Assembly: GCA_937901185.1 (NCBI GenBank)
Contig: CALCHR010000056.1
Span: 1-27,779, forward strand
Length of the DNA: 27,779 nucleotides
Reading direction: 5' to 3'
From: an uncultured Bacteroidales bacterium
Lineage (GTDB): Bacteria; Bacteroidota; Bacteroidia; Bacteroidales; Bacteroidaceae
Under the pieces are notes generated by a model that was not told the DNA's origin, made no database searches, and worked only from the letters and a program-made list of their open reading frames with translations. Below are positions 1 through 8,365 of this stretch, one piece after another (the stretch's first letter is position 1; each line of letters opens with the position of its first letter). Position numbers and translations under genes: made by a program.

Positions 1-46
1 CAAGTGGATACGAGGAAAAAGCTGGGATGGATAATCTGTATACCAT
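1..46 (-). CDS. 5' end of an unknown small gene, cut by the window edge
   Basis: Only the first 15 codons are present (MVYRLSIPAFSSYPL, continuing past position 1). The ATG lies 6 bases after the stop of the preceding gene. It is preceded by GGGG at a spacing of about 10 bases, so translation is probably coupled to that gene. Product unknown. The reading frame is supported only by its place in a tightly packed cluster. Confidence 0.45.
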   Translation of the reverse strand, partial: MVYRLSIPAFSSYPL

Positions 47-52
47 AATAAA

Positions 53-292
53 TTACCCCTTTACAACTTTTGTTTTTACAACTCGAACTTCATATATGCA
101 ATTTCTATTAAGTGCAGAAACTAGCTCATTTAAAAAAGGGTAGCTCTCTACCTTTATAGTAATTTTGGGACAAATACTAAAACACGGTGTAGTGGTTTTT
201 AATATCGACACATTATGCTGGGCAAGTGTATTAAAAACATTCTTACCATCTCCTAAACAATCTGTATATTGCAATATAGCTTTTACTACCAT
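53..292 (-). CDS. Small phage protein of unknown function (79 aa)
   Basis: I do not recognise this protein. It has a mixed alpha/beta pattern with two cysteines close together (CFSIC, about residues 37-41) and a basic C-terminus (VVKTKVVKG). AAAGGAG lies 8 bases before the ATG and supports this start. It sits 2 bases after the stop of the zinc-finger gene at 295-474, so the two are translated as a pair in the last cluster of the window. No signal peptide or membrane segment is seen. Confidence 0.75.
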   Translation of the reverse strand: MVVKAILQYTDCLGDGKNVFNTLAQHNVSILKTTTPCFSICPKITIKVESYPFLNELVSALNRNCIYEVRVVKTKVVKG

Positions 293-294
293 AA

Positions 295-474
295 TTAACT
301 CTCCTTTATATTAAACGGATTATTACTATCAAGCCACTGCTTTAGTTCTTCTGTACACTTAGAGCAGAGCTCATAGTCTAAATCTCCATACGGATGATAA
401 TATATTTTAATCTTTGTATCAGGTGCATAATGTAAAACCTGCTTACACTTATCACATACTCTTGCTTGTCCCAT
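295..474 (-). CDS. Tiny zinc-finger-like protein (59 aa)
   Basis: Found by translating the gap. The protein begins MGQARVCDKCKQVLHYAP and has two CxxC pairs (CDKC at about residues 7-10 and CSKC at about 37-40) separated by 26 residues with aromatic and charged residues (KIYYHPYG). This is the usual spacing for one zinc-ribbon or treble-clef site. Such short phage zinc proteins often bind nucleic acid or protein, but nothing here shows a partner. It lies 2 bases downstream of the DUF551 gene and 2 bases upstream of the next gene. Zinc binding is inferred from the cysteine spacing only. Confidence 0.75.
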   Translation of the reverse strand: MGQARVCDKCKQVLHYAPDTKIKIYYHPYGDLDYELCSKCTEELKQWLDSNNPFNIKES

Positions 475-476
475 AA

Positions 477-725
477 TTAATCCTCACTTTCAGGCGGGTC
501 TGGTAAATAAGTCCAATGAGTTATTGAATCAATACTGCCGGGGATTCTCCAGATTATATCACCCCAACTGCTTTTCTCATAATAGCCTTCTTTTACCAAC
601 ATCTTTCCACTGTGCTGCTTACAAGCACATAGTACTCGTATAGATACTTCACCGTCCTTATATCTACCCTTTTTATCAGGATCTATCTCTGGGAGTCTTT
701 CATCTACACTTATCCAATTAGTCAT
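477..725 (-). CDS. DUF551-family protein (82 aa)
   Basis: The N-terminus WISVDERLPE and the C-terminal block THWTYLPDPPE are the two hallmark ends of the DUF551 family, widespread in phages and prophages (usual form W.PV.ERLPE ... VTHWMPLPEPP). The function of DUF551 is unknown. The length is normal for a single-domain member. The start is set by AGGAG 9 bases upstream, and the ATG overlaps the stop of the preceding gene as ATGA, which indicates translational coupling. The family call is made by eye from these two motifs. Confidence 0.88.
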   Translation of the reverse strand: MTNWISVDERLPEIDPDKKGRYKDGEVSIRVLCACKQHSGKMLVKEGYYEKSSWGDIIWRIPGSIDSITHWTYLPDPPESED

Positions 726-1003
726 GTTCTAAGTCTCCTAAGTTCTTTTAGTCTTGTAAGAGCTTCCTCATAAGTATCGAAGTCATCTTCTATAACATTA
801 AAATTACATGATGCCATCCAATACCAACATATTAAAGGCTTACCAGTTTTAAGCTCTTCTCCGTAGATATAGTATCTACCAAGCTTAAGGGGCTTTCCTT
901 GACGGCAACAATATTCTACTACAGCATACTTATCTTTATAAGGCGGCTTGTAATGAAGTTCTACTTTATCTGCAGCCGCTATCTTAGCTTCAAGTTCTGT
1001 CAT
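722..1003 (-). CDS. Unknown phage protein (93 aa)
   Basis: Not recognised. The middle is rich in aromatics and cysteine (YCCRQGK, ICWYWMASC) and the C-terminus is a basic helix (EEALTRLKELRRLRT). That arrangement would suit a small beta domain followed by a helix. AAGGAG lies 8 bases before the ATG. The ATG overlaps the stop of the upstream gene as TAATG and the stop overlaps the next start as ATGA, so it is coupled at both ends. Confidence 0.75.
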   Translation of the reverse strand: MTELEAKIAAADKVELHYKPPYKDKYAVVEYCCRQGKPLKLGRYYIYGEELKTGKPLICWYWMASCNFNVIEDDFDTYEEALTRLKELRRLRT

Positions 1004-1203
1004 TAATACTTCTCCTTAAGTTCTTTAAGCAAGGCATCAATCTTAGGCTGTACAACAGCAACCAGTTCTGTTTCTATCTTGTCTCCATATGCGTTATAGA
1101 TTTCTTCTGTAGTCTGCAAACTCATAAGCTCATCTACAAGAGCTTCATAAGTTTCTATCTTATATAGCAGGTCAGCTACCTGTAAAGCTGTCTCTCTTGT
1201 CAT
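1003..1203 (-). CDS. Small helical protein of unknown function (66 aa)
   Basis: Almost the whole sequence is predicted helical by eye, with heptad-like leucines and isoleucines (VADLLYKIETYEALVDEL) and a Lys/Glu-rich end (LLKELKEKY). A short coiled-coil or helical hairpin is likely. GAGG lies 6 bases before the ATG. One base separates it from the stop of the gene at 1205. No function is suggested by its neighbours. Confidence 0.72.
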   Translation of the reverse strand: MTRETALQVADLLYKIETYEALVDELMSLQTTEEIYNAYGDKIETELVAVVQPKIDALLKELKEKY

Positions 1204-1204
1204 A

Positions 1205-1594
1205 TTAGTCCTCTATGATAGTATCGTCCAGTTCGCCAATAATGTAAAGATTACTCTTTCTAAGATTAAAGCGATTACCGTCTCTGTAGCTAACTCTCTG
1301 GCCTCGCTTAGTTTGCATAATCAAAGCAGGGACCGATTTATGAGTATAGCCAGTATCTACTGCAACTACACCTCTACGAATGTCTGCATGTTCCATATCA
1401 AGACGGTTTGCCCAGAGCGCATGGTTAAAATAATCTTCAGTATCAATAGTAACAATATACTTACTATTAACTACAAGCTCTACACACTCCGAGGTAAGAG
1501 AAAGAACTCTATTATACGGGGTTTCTGCTCTACCTGTCTTAAACTGAATATCACCATTTTCCAAAAGCTTAATATTAAAAATCTGTTTATCCAT
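1205..1594 (-). CDS. Degenerate HNH/AP2-like protein (129 aa)
   Basis: The C-terminal third matches the layout of the HNH-endonuclease/AP2 module in phages: a hydrophobic IM, a turn, then VSYRDGNRFNLRKSNLYII. In active members the equivalent block reads roughly V(D/N)HINGN..DNR..NLR. Here the catalytic His position is Tyr and the preceding Asp is Ser, so nuclease activity is doubtful. The N-terminal 60 residues are beta-rich and unassigned. It is the first gene after the fibre terminator. AAGGAG lies 9 bases before the ATG. A DNA-binding or decayed homing-nuclease role is inference. Confidence 0.55.
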   Translation of the reverse strand: MDKQIFNIKLLENGDIQFKTGRAETPYNRVLSLTSECVELVVNSKYIVTIDTEDYFNHALWANRLDMEHADIRRGVVAVDTGYTHKSVPALIMQTKRGQRVSYRDGNRFNLRKSNLYIIGELDDTIIED

Positions 1595-1619
1595 AATTTT
1601 CTCCTTAGTAAAAAAATCT

Positions 1620-1633
1620 TATACTATAGTATA
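1620..1633. promoter_or_regulatory. 14-bp perfect palindrome with -10-like sequence
   Basis: TATACTATAGTATA reads the same on both strands and lies 26-39 bases upstream of the ATG at 1594. On the minus strand it supplies TATACT and TATAGT as possible -10 boxes for the cluster 1594-1. No convincing -35 lies 16-18 bases upstream. It may be a promoter, an operator, or both. Confidence 0.35.
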
Positions 1634-1705
1634 CGGTCTTTCTTAAAGAAATTTGTGCACTAAAAAGAAAAACTTCTAATCTTTTAACTAGCGCCCTGCT
1701 TAATT

Positions 1706-1753
1706 TTTGAAAAAAGAAAAGAGCACTACAATAATAAATTGCATTGCTCTTTT
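1706..1753 (-). terminator. Rho-independent terminator after the fibre genes
   Basis: On the minus strand AAAAGAGCA pairs with TGCTCTTTT across a loop of about 19 bases and is followed by CTTTTTT. It begins 11 bases after the stop of the beta-helix gene. It separates the fibre unit from the small-gene cluster below 1600. Confidence 0.8.
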
Positions 1754-1763
1754 ATATTTTATT

Positions 1764-4700
1764 TTAGTTTTTATATACTAGAGTATCACCTAGATAAATA
1801 GCTTGTACTGTGAGATTACCTAAATAAGTACCTTTTACAGGTAAGCTACCAAAAAAGACTGTACCATTGAGGTTTTCTTCAACTTGAAGCTCGAAAGCGC
1901 CAATATCAATAATCTTACAAATACGTTTATTACCATTTAAGTCAAGACTTCCTACATAAATCGATACTGCATTTAAGCCAGTGCTAATGCAAGGAGAGCT
2001 TTCCATTACGGTATAATTTCCGTTTATAGTTAAGTCATTATTAACAAATAGCGGATCTGCAAATATGCCAGTCGCATCGATAGAAGGTTTAGTTCCCCCT
2101 ACTTGATACCAGCAGTTGTTGCCGGCATTTACAGTTGAATTATAAGAGTTACTATATAATTTTGTATTTAGAGTACCGTAAATAATGTTATTGTAGAAGT
2201 TTACATTATCCGTACGTTCTACGTACAAACCATAGTTTTCTTTATTGTTATCTCCACAGACAAAAGTATTATTATAAATAAAAGCGTTTCTATTTTGCGC
2301 ACCCGTTTCAAGGTAGGCACCAATACCAATACAACGTCCACTATCAATAATCAAGTTATTATGAATCGTAAAGTTTTCTGACACGCTTCCAGGCTGCTCG
2401 GAACCAAGCTCAATACCGCACTGGCAATTATAGATAACATTATACCTAAAAGTATTATCTCTTGCACCGTCAGAGTACAAACCAGCACTCGTAGCATAAG
2501 GAGATTGACAATTCATGATCAGGCAGTTTTCTACTATACAGTCATGAGTCTGGTTATTAGGATCTCCGACCGTGCCTGTCCACTCGTAGTTACCTGCAAG
2601 GTCGATACCAATGTTAGTAATATCTCTGATAGTACAGTTTTTAATTAAACAGTTAGAGACGTTTCCATTTAATGTTAGTGCCTCAGACCAGCCAGTATCA
2701 CAATCGTGAATAAAGCAATTTTCCACAGTGATATTATTAATTGAACCAGAGGACTCTGCATAAATAACTAGTGGATTACAGCCGCTTGTTTCTTCTCCAA
2801 CGATCTCACGACAATTAATATTATAAATTTCCACATCTCTAATATTGATGTAAGAGGAACCACTACTTACTTTGACAGCTGCAGCCCAATGCAGATCATA
2901 CATATCTGCAATAGTTAAGTTCTCAAAGTTAATGTATTTAGCGCTTGAACCAAAAGTAATCTGAGAGTTAGAAATTAATACTAGCTCACCTGGGTATCCA
3001 GCAATAGTGATATAGTTAGTCGCAGAACCAGATACGTTAATATTTAAGCCAGACTCAAAAGTGTAAATTCCTTGACGCAGATATATTACACTGCCTGCGC
3101 TAACACTAGCCAAAGCAGAAGTAAAAGCCTCAGCTGTTTCACAGATAACAGCGTCGGCTACAGGAGTAGCTATTTCTGACTTTTTATAACCTACAATACG
3201 ATTTTCAAATTCTAACCAAGTTGGTTCTTGAATATCTGTATAGCGAGCGTAGGCACCACTCATGGAGCATTCGCCAGCAGTAGCAGGATTCTGTAAAGCA
3301 AGTTTAATGTCACTGTAAGTGCCGAGTGGAGGAAATTCAATTTCAACACTCGTATTAGTGCTATTGATTAATCCAAGCTCACTCCAAGTATCTGCCTCTT
3401 GGATATAAAAACCAGAGTTTTCTCCGATAGCATCACACTTAATTTCAATCTTTCGACCCCACCAAGATTCTGGGATACTGATTGACATACCTACCCAAGT
3501 TGCCGGAGTCGTAAAAAGGCAATCATAAGCGGATACGTCCTCCAAATTACAAGTTAAGTCAAGATACCAGGTATTCGGGATATTAAAAGGTGGAAAAATG
3601 TTTTCATTATCAACTAAACCTTCTACAACACTGACTGCACAACTGTCAGTAAATCCTGTTAGTGTGTCAGTTACTGTTAAGGTACAAGTACCGATTGTAG
3701 ACGCAAGCATATTACAAAGTAATCCGCTTGGTCCTAGCGAGACAATTGGATTATCAACAGTCCACGTGAGGTTATACTGAGCGTCCGACGGGCTAACTAA
3801 GCAGCGTACAGTTCCTGCTGAATTTAAATTGATGCTAATTGACTCTGTGTCTAGCTCTAAAGAGGTCAACTTTGGAATTTCTCCTTGAATTGTTGCTGAA
3901 ACTCCCGTGACTAATACGTCGCCTGTACCTAGATAGTCAGTTCGTAAGAAAATGATATATTCACGCCCCGCAGTTATACGAGCAGTCGCTTCTAGCTTAT
4001 TCGAGTTTAATGCAAAGATTTCTTCAAAAGTATCAACAGTCTGAATTACTAAGCTAGCATTAGAAGTAATTGACTCAATCTTTACAGTAACAGTTTTTCC
4101 ATACCAGTCTGTCGGCACCGGAATATAATAGCCAATCCAACCAGTGGTTGTAGCAGTATTAAAACCATAGGAATAGTTTTCTAATAAAGTATTAGTACAG
4201 TCAGCATCAAGGAACCAATTCGCATCAGTAAAAGGCGGGAAGTCATTCAAAACAACAACGACTGGCTCATATTGTGCTGTAATAACTAGATCACTCGTTA
4301 CATTCGAAAAGTCTGTATCCCAGCCGATAAAGCTGTATCCATCTCGAGTAGGGTTAGCCGGAGCCGTTGCAGATGAACCTTGTATAACAGTCTGCTCTAA
4401 TAAGGTTGTGCCGTCCCAGTCTTTAAAAGTTACTGTATAAGAAACAGTTGAAGTGTATGTTACTGTATAGCTAAGATTACTAAAAGTAACAGTACCGCGG
4501 GCATTTTTATTTCCACCTTTAGCACTTACTGAAACTGAGCTTGTTGTATTAGCGGTTCCTAAGTTGATAGAGAAAGCTGTACCAGAAGTAACGGTAGTTC
4601 CGTTAACTGTAATAGTAGCACTACCTTTAGACATTGATGCCGTAGCAGTACCAGTAAGTACACAAGAAGAAATTGTGCCATCTGCTGGTACTGCTGGACA

Positions 4701-4790
4701 AGTCCAAGATATAGTAGCAGTTACAGAAGTAGTACCGCTAATTGATAAACTACTAGGAGATATACTAGGGGTAGCATTTAATGTTGCCAT
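1764..4790 (-). CDS. Phage receptor-binding/adhesin-type protein with Ig-like and right-handed beta-helix domains (1008 aa)
   Basis: Order by residue: Ser/Thr-rich beta domain 1-115; InlB B-repeat-like module about 117-175 (VTFKDWDGTTL, GYSFIGWDTDFSNVTSDL); first FPPF module about 184-303; BIG2-type Ig-like domain about 306-390; second FPPF module about 399-515, related to the first (each has FPPF..., W.LD..C and W(I/V)G then IP..W(Y/W)G); right-handed beta-helix about 550-966 with many turn repeats (ENCFIHDC, NNLIID, YNNTF) ending in DIGAFELQ; and a tail ending YLGDTLVYKN of a kind seen on phage fibres. Beta-helices of this form bind or cleave polysaccharide, but no catalytic residues can be assigned. 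It lies 16 bases after the fibre gene, with AGGAGG 8 bases before the ATG. It is probably a virion protein contacting the host surface. There is no signal peptide, as expected for a virion part. Confidence 0.82.
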   Translation of the reverse strand: MATLNATPSISPSSLSISGTTSVTATISWTCPAVPADGTISSCVLTGTATASMSKGSATITVNGTTVTSGTAFSINLGTANTTSSVSVSAKGGNKNARGTVTFSNLSYTVTYTSTVSYTVTFKDWDGTTLLEQTVIQGSSATAPANPTRDGYSFIGWDTDFSNVTSDLVITAQYEPVVVVLNDFPPFTDANWFLDADCTNTLLENYSYGFNTATTTGWIGYYIPVPTDWYGKTVTVKIESITSNASLVIQTVDTFEEIFALNSNKLEATARITAGREYIIFLRTDYLGTGDVLVTGVSATIQGEIPKLTSLELDTESISINLNSAGTVRCLVSPSDAQYNLTWTVDNPIVSLGPSGLLCNMLASTIGTCTLTVTDTLTGFTDSCAVSVVEGLVDNENIFPPFNIPNTWYLDLTCNLEDVSAYDCLFTTPATWVGMSISIPESWWGRKIEIKCDAIGENSGFYIQEADTWSELGLINSTNTSVEIEFPPLGTYSDIKLALQNPATAGECSMSGAYARYTDIQEPTWLEFENRIVGYKKSEIATPVADAVICETAEAFTSALASVSAGSVIYLRQGIYTFESGLNINVSGSATNYITIAGYPGELVLISNSQITFGSSAKYINFENLTIADMYDLHWAAAVKVSSGSSYINIRDVEIYNINCREIVGEETSGCNPLVIYAESSGSINNITVENCFIHDCDTGWSEALTLNGNVSNCLIKNCTIRDITNIGIDLAGNYEWTGTVGDPNNQTHDCIVENCLIMNCQSPYATSAGLYSDGARDNTFRYNVIYNCQCGIELGSEQPGSVSENFTIHNNLIIDSGRCIGIGAYLETGAQNRNAFIYNNTFVCGDNNKENYGLYVERTDNVNFYNNIIYGTLNTKLYSNSYNSTVNAGNNCWYQVGGTKPSIDATGIFADPLFVNNDLTINGNYTVMESSPCISTGLNAVSIYVGSLDLNGNKRICKIIDIGAFELQVEENLNGTVFFGSLPVKGTYLGNLTVQAIYLGDTLVYKN

Positions 4791-4806
4791 ATAGTTTACC
4801 TCCTAA

Positions 4807-7800
4807 TTATACGATAATATATAGTGTATTTGGATCTTTTGTACTTAAAGCATTATAGCTTTCTTGAGTCATTTTTTGAATTGTAAAGCCGCTAATAGTT
4901 TCAGCAGCAGTAAATTGAACTGTCTTAAACTCATCCAAATTATTTTTGATAATATAGCTAATCAGTGCTTTAACTTCCGCAGCAATTTTATGATAGCCAA
5001 GAGCTGTGGGATGTATACGATTATAAGCAGGATCGGAAGCAACCTCAGAGTACTGATTTAAGTCTAACAGATATGTGTCAGCAGTTGCCTCAGCAATAGC
5101 TTTTATTGTATTATTTAGACTTACATAACTTTGATTACCGGGGGTTGCATAACTTGGTATAATTGTTGCCAAGAAAATCTTTATACCAGCATTAGCTTCT
5201 TTTAGCTTTGTAATAATACTGCCAATATAAAGTTCAAAATTAGTAAGTACTTCCTCAAGCGGAGTTGTCTCGGAAGCTAAGCCCAGATCATTTATGCCAA
5301 GATGAATTATTGCAAAATCAAAACCTGCATAGTTCAAAGAAGAACTAACCGTATCCGATATAGCAACAGCAGGATCAGTATTCCAAACCCAGCCTTGATT
5401 AACCCACTTGCCCCAAAGACTATCACTATTTAAACTAGCCTCATACCAAGTCTGTGAGGTAGTACCAGCTATGCCAGCATTAACAATATCAATATTTGTT
5501 AAACGTTTGAGGATACTTGGATAAGAGTACTCCTTTACAATAATGCCATTTTCATCATTATCAAAGGAGCCTTCAGTGACACTGTCTCCAATACAAATAC
5601 CTCTGTGGAACATTTGAATTTCACTGCCAGAGTAATTAACTGGACTGGTCGCTACTTCAGGAGTAACTTCACCAGATCCGGGATTGTTAGGGTAAACAGT
5701 AGCAGAGAAAGTAAAGGTACTTAAGTAGTCATTGCCACCGTAGGTACGCTTATCATAGCCATAAATACCTGTTTCAGAGAAATTAATAATTTCAAACCAG
5801 TCATCAAAACAAACGTTATACCAGCCAGGTTTTGTGCAGATACATAGTACAGTAAATTCAGATACGTCTGAAGCCATCAAGTCGTAGATCTGAATTAAGC
5901 CGTCTTGAGTTGCAGGAATGTCTGTGTCTGCTTTATTTAAAACTTTCGTTAAATGCTCTTCTGTAATTGAAAAAGACTTATTTAGCCATTCATTACTCGG
6001 ATTAGTTCTAGAAATGGATGCACCAACAAGGTTTAGAGTTCCTTCTGGAACCTCACCTAGTTTGACGAGAACTTTAGTTCCTCCGTAGTTAGAAATCCAG
6101 GTATAACCTGAGTCATCCGAGTTATTACCATCATAACTATAAGTATAATCGGTAGTAACAGGTTCTTGTGTATCAGTAGTACCGCCAGTATTTTCAAGGT
6201 CTTTGACTGCTTCATTTACATATTCTGCTACCCAAGTTTCTGTAGCCAGTCCAGTTAGATCAGGTATCTCTGACTTATCTGCTTTAGTATCCAATGCTTC
6301 TTGTGTAACAAAAGTAGAAACATCTGGTGCGTTGGTTAAGTCATTAAAGTCACCGCTAAACGCTTCATCTTTAGTTACATAGTTTTCCAAAGATTGATGC
6401 TCTGTTAGGAAGTTACTGTCATTTTCTAACTGACTTGTTTTTGTAGGTAATGTTTTATATGTGCCATCATTACCTAAAACTTGAGTACCATCACCAGTAG
6501 TTGTAATTGCACTTAAACGTCTATCCTCAATATAGTTGGTTGTCAGTAACTCAATAACAATATTTTTACTTGCGGCTAATTCAAAATCAGCAGGCTGCAA
6601 TAAATAATATGTGTATGGAGAAACAGATATTGTTATCTTATTTGTATTTGCTGCGGCAGAGATAATAGAAGATATAGAGTCATACTCTAGCGGAGACCAT
6701 GATACATTTAAATTGACTTTAAGATTTTTGATATATAAATTTCTTAACGAAGTACAAAATCCAAAAGCATCTCTCCAGCTTCCGGACTTTGCACCGAAGT
6801 TGGTAGTATTAATAGCATCAAACGTACCAGCATTTTCAACAGCAGTTGATGCATACATTAAACCTCTACAGTCTGGTGGCAGCGTAATATTGAAGTCTGG
6901 ATCATCATGTCCGAAGATACCGATTGTTCTGGCCCCGTAGTAACTGAATGCTTGTGTTGCCCAAGTTGCTTTTGCGAAGCTCTCTCTATATGCTTTGTTT
7001 CCCCAGTTAGGATCGCTATTTACGTTAAAGGCTAAGAAAAACGCTTTAAATGTATTATCTGGAATTGATGAATAACACAAAGGTAATTGTGATGTATAGT
7101 ATAGAGTATAATTTGTTCTTTTACTAACATCACTCACGTAAGCATTGTCACTCCAGAAAATACAATTCAAGTACTGAGCAAACTGTACTTGGTATGAACC
7201 TTGGTTACCCTGGCTCCACTTTGAATAGAAGTCTACATTGTTCATATCAAACAGTATATTAGAAAACTGCTTAACGCCTTCCAACCAAGAGTAGTATGTT
7301 CCTAGCGCACCAGGGAAGGCATTCAATGCCATGATAGAGTTATCAGATGTTGGAATAATTTCCCATACGTCAGTAGCTAGAAATTTAACTTCAACATTAG
7401 AGTTTGCAGGATACACTGTAGGAACTCCGTTAGTAACAACCGTTACATCTTCAATACAGTAGAATCTTAATACGTTATCGGAGTTCAATCTTTTAAAGTA
7501 AGCTTCAACGTAGTCTTCTGATATAAAGTTAGAATCGTTTTCTAGCTGGCTAACTTTAGTAGGTATGTCCTCTGTTTTTGCATAGTTAGCTAAATCGAGT
7601 CTGGCTGATCCAAGTAGCTCCCAAGTATTATTAACATAAATATACTCATCATATAAGTTGTCAGTATCTTCAGCAGCTGGCTTTAATAAGTATACTGTTG
7701 TGGTACTAATATCTTCCGTAGGCAAGGTTTCAACAACCGCAATTTCAAACTGTGGTATTGTAGAAACCATATTGTCTACATACTCCTTGTCTGCCAGATT

Positions 7801-8256
7801 AGATATATCTGGAATGGCATCTCTAACCGCCTGTAAGTCAGTACCATCGACATAGTTAGAGTCGTTTTCTAATTGACTTATTAATGTAGGTATTTGCTGC
7901 TTTACTAAGTCTACATAATTTGTTGTCGCAATACCGAGGTCATCGTCTAGATCACTAACATATTTAGGAAGCACAGGCGCGTTTGTTAAATCATTATAAT
8001 CGCCTGAGAAATGCGGAATAGCCTCATCTATAAACGGAAGATCATTTACTAAAGTGTGGCCATCACCAATCTTAATTCGTGCATATGTATATGGTACACT
8101 GCGATTATTCGGAAGCTCAAGAGTATTACCAGTGGAGTCTACCTCGCTGTCATATATAATTAATTCACCTTGCAGAGGAATAAAATTTATAGCACTTAGC
8201 CAATTAACTTCCAGGTCATGTTTGTGTGTTATTCGCGTACTAAGTTGCTTTATCAA
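4807..8256 (-). CDS. Tail fibre/baseplate protein with C-terminal SGNH-type hydrolase region (1149 aa)
   Basis: The N-terminal 95 residues (ELIIYDSEVD, ARIKIGDG, FIDEAIPHFSGDYNDLTNAP) match the attachment domain of many Firmicute phage tail proteins. SQLENDSN occurs three times (about 127, 236, 608) and FSGD(Y/F)NDLTNAP twice (about 83 and 633), as in modular fibres. Residues 430-555 (AFGFCTSLRNLYIKNLKVNL) resemble BspA-type leucine-rich repeats. Residues 885-1105 form an SGNH/GDSL esterase-like fold: GDS at 890-892, Gly in NAGIAG, GIND at 987-990, and IHPTALGYH around His1082. The usual Asp three residues before that His is Asn1079. The end (MTQESYNALSTKDPNTLYII) is a common fibre terminus. 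The start is TTG, 10 bases after AAAGGAGG. The likely role is host-surface binding with deacetylation or de-esterification of cell-wall glycans; substrate unknown. Confidence 0.87.
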   Translation of the reverse strand: MIKQLSTRITHKHDLEVNWLSAINFIPLQGELIIYDSEVDSTGNTLELPNNRSVPYTYARIKIGDGHTLVNDLPFIDEAIPHFSGDYNDLTNAPVLPKYVSDLDDDLGIATTNYVDLVKQQIPTLISQLENDSNYVDGTDLQAVRDAIPDISNLADKEYVDNMVSTIPQFEIAVVETLPTEDISTTTVYLLKPAAEDTDNLYDEYIYVNNTWELLGSARLDLANYAKTEDIPTKVSQLENDSNFISEDYVEAYFKRLNSDNVLRFYCIEDVTVVTNGVPTVYPANSNVEVKFLATDVWEIIPTSDNSIMALNAFPGALGTYYSWLEGVKQFSNILFDMNNVDFYSKWSQGNQGSYQVQFAQYLNCIFWSDNAYVSDVSKRTNYTLYYTSQLPLCYSSIPDNTFKAFFLAFNVNSDPNWGNKAYRESFAKATWATQAFSYYGARTIGIFGHDDPDFNITLPPDCRGLMYASTAVENAGTFDAINTTNFGAKSGSWRDAFGFCTSLRNLYIKNLKVNLNVSWSPLEYDSISSIISAAANTNKITISVSPYTYYLLQPADFELAASKNIVIELLTTNYIEDRRLSAITTTGDGTQVLGNDGTYKTLPTKTSQLENDSNFLTEHQSLENYVTKDEAFSGDFNDLTNAPDVSTFVTQEALDTKADKSEIPDLTGLATETWVAEYVNEAVKDLENTGGTTDTQEPVTTDYTYSYDGNNSDDSGYTWISNYGGTKVLVKLGEVPEGTLNLVGASISRTNPSNEWLNKSFSITEEHLTKVLNKADTDIPATQDGLIQIYDLMASDVSEFTVLCICTKPGWYNVCFDDWFEIINFSETGIYGYDKRTYGGNDYLSTFTFSATVYPNNPGSGEVTPEVATSPVNYSGSEIQMFHRGICIGDSVTEGSFDNDENGIIVKEYSYPSILKRLTNIDIVNAGIAGTTSQTWYEASLNSDSLWGKWVNQGWVWNTDPAVAISDTVSSSLNYAGFDFAIIHLGINDLGLASETTPLEEVLTNFELYIGSIITKLKEANAGIKIFLATIIPSYATPGNQSYVSLNNTIKAIAEATADTYLLDLNQYSEVASDPAYNRIHPTALGYHKIAAEVKALISYIIKNNLDEFKTVQFTAAETISGFTIQKMTQESYNALSTKDPNTLYIIV

Positions 8257-8309
8257 GGATAGAGTACCTCCTTTAAAAATTATAACAATTATTTACTAAC
8301 TAATTTAGC

Positions 8310-8345
8310 AATTAAAAAGGCTAACTACCAATTAAGATAGTTAGC
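8310..8345 (-). terminator. Rho-independent terminator after the 11918-8366 cluster
   Basis: On the minus strand GCTAACTATC pairs with GGTAGTTAGC (loop TTAATT) and is followed by CTTTTTAATT. It lies 21 bases after the stop at 8366 and 54 bases upstream of the fibre start, isolating the fibre genes from the small-gene cluster. Confidence 0.82.
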
Positions 8346-8365
8346 ATGTTGTTTATTATTCTCAT

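Noticed and set aside
4807..8256. Diversity-generating retroelement target at the fibre C-terminus
   Set aside because: No reverse transcriptase gene, no template-like repeat and no lectin-type variable end were seen in the window.
8279..8287. Extended -10 TGTTATAAT upstream of the tail fibre gene
   Set aside because: Transcription from it would begin at about 8272, inside the ribosome site of the fibre gene, and its -35 region has no good hexamer. I do not call it a promoter; the fibre genes may use a different, late-type start.
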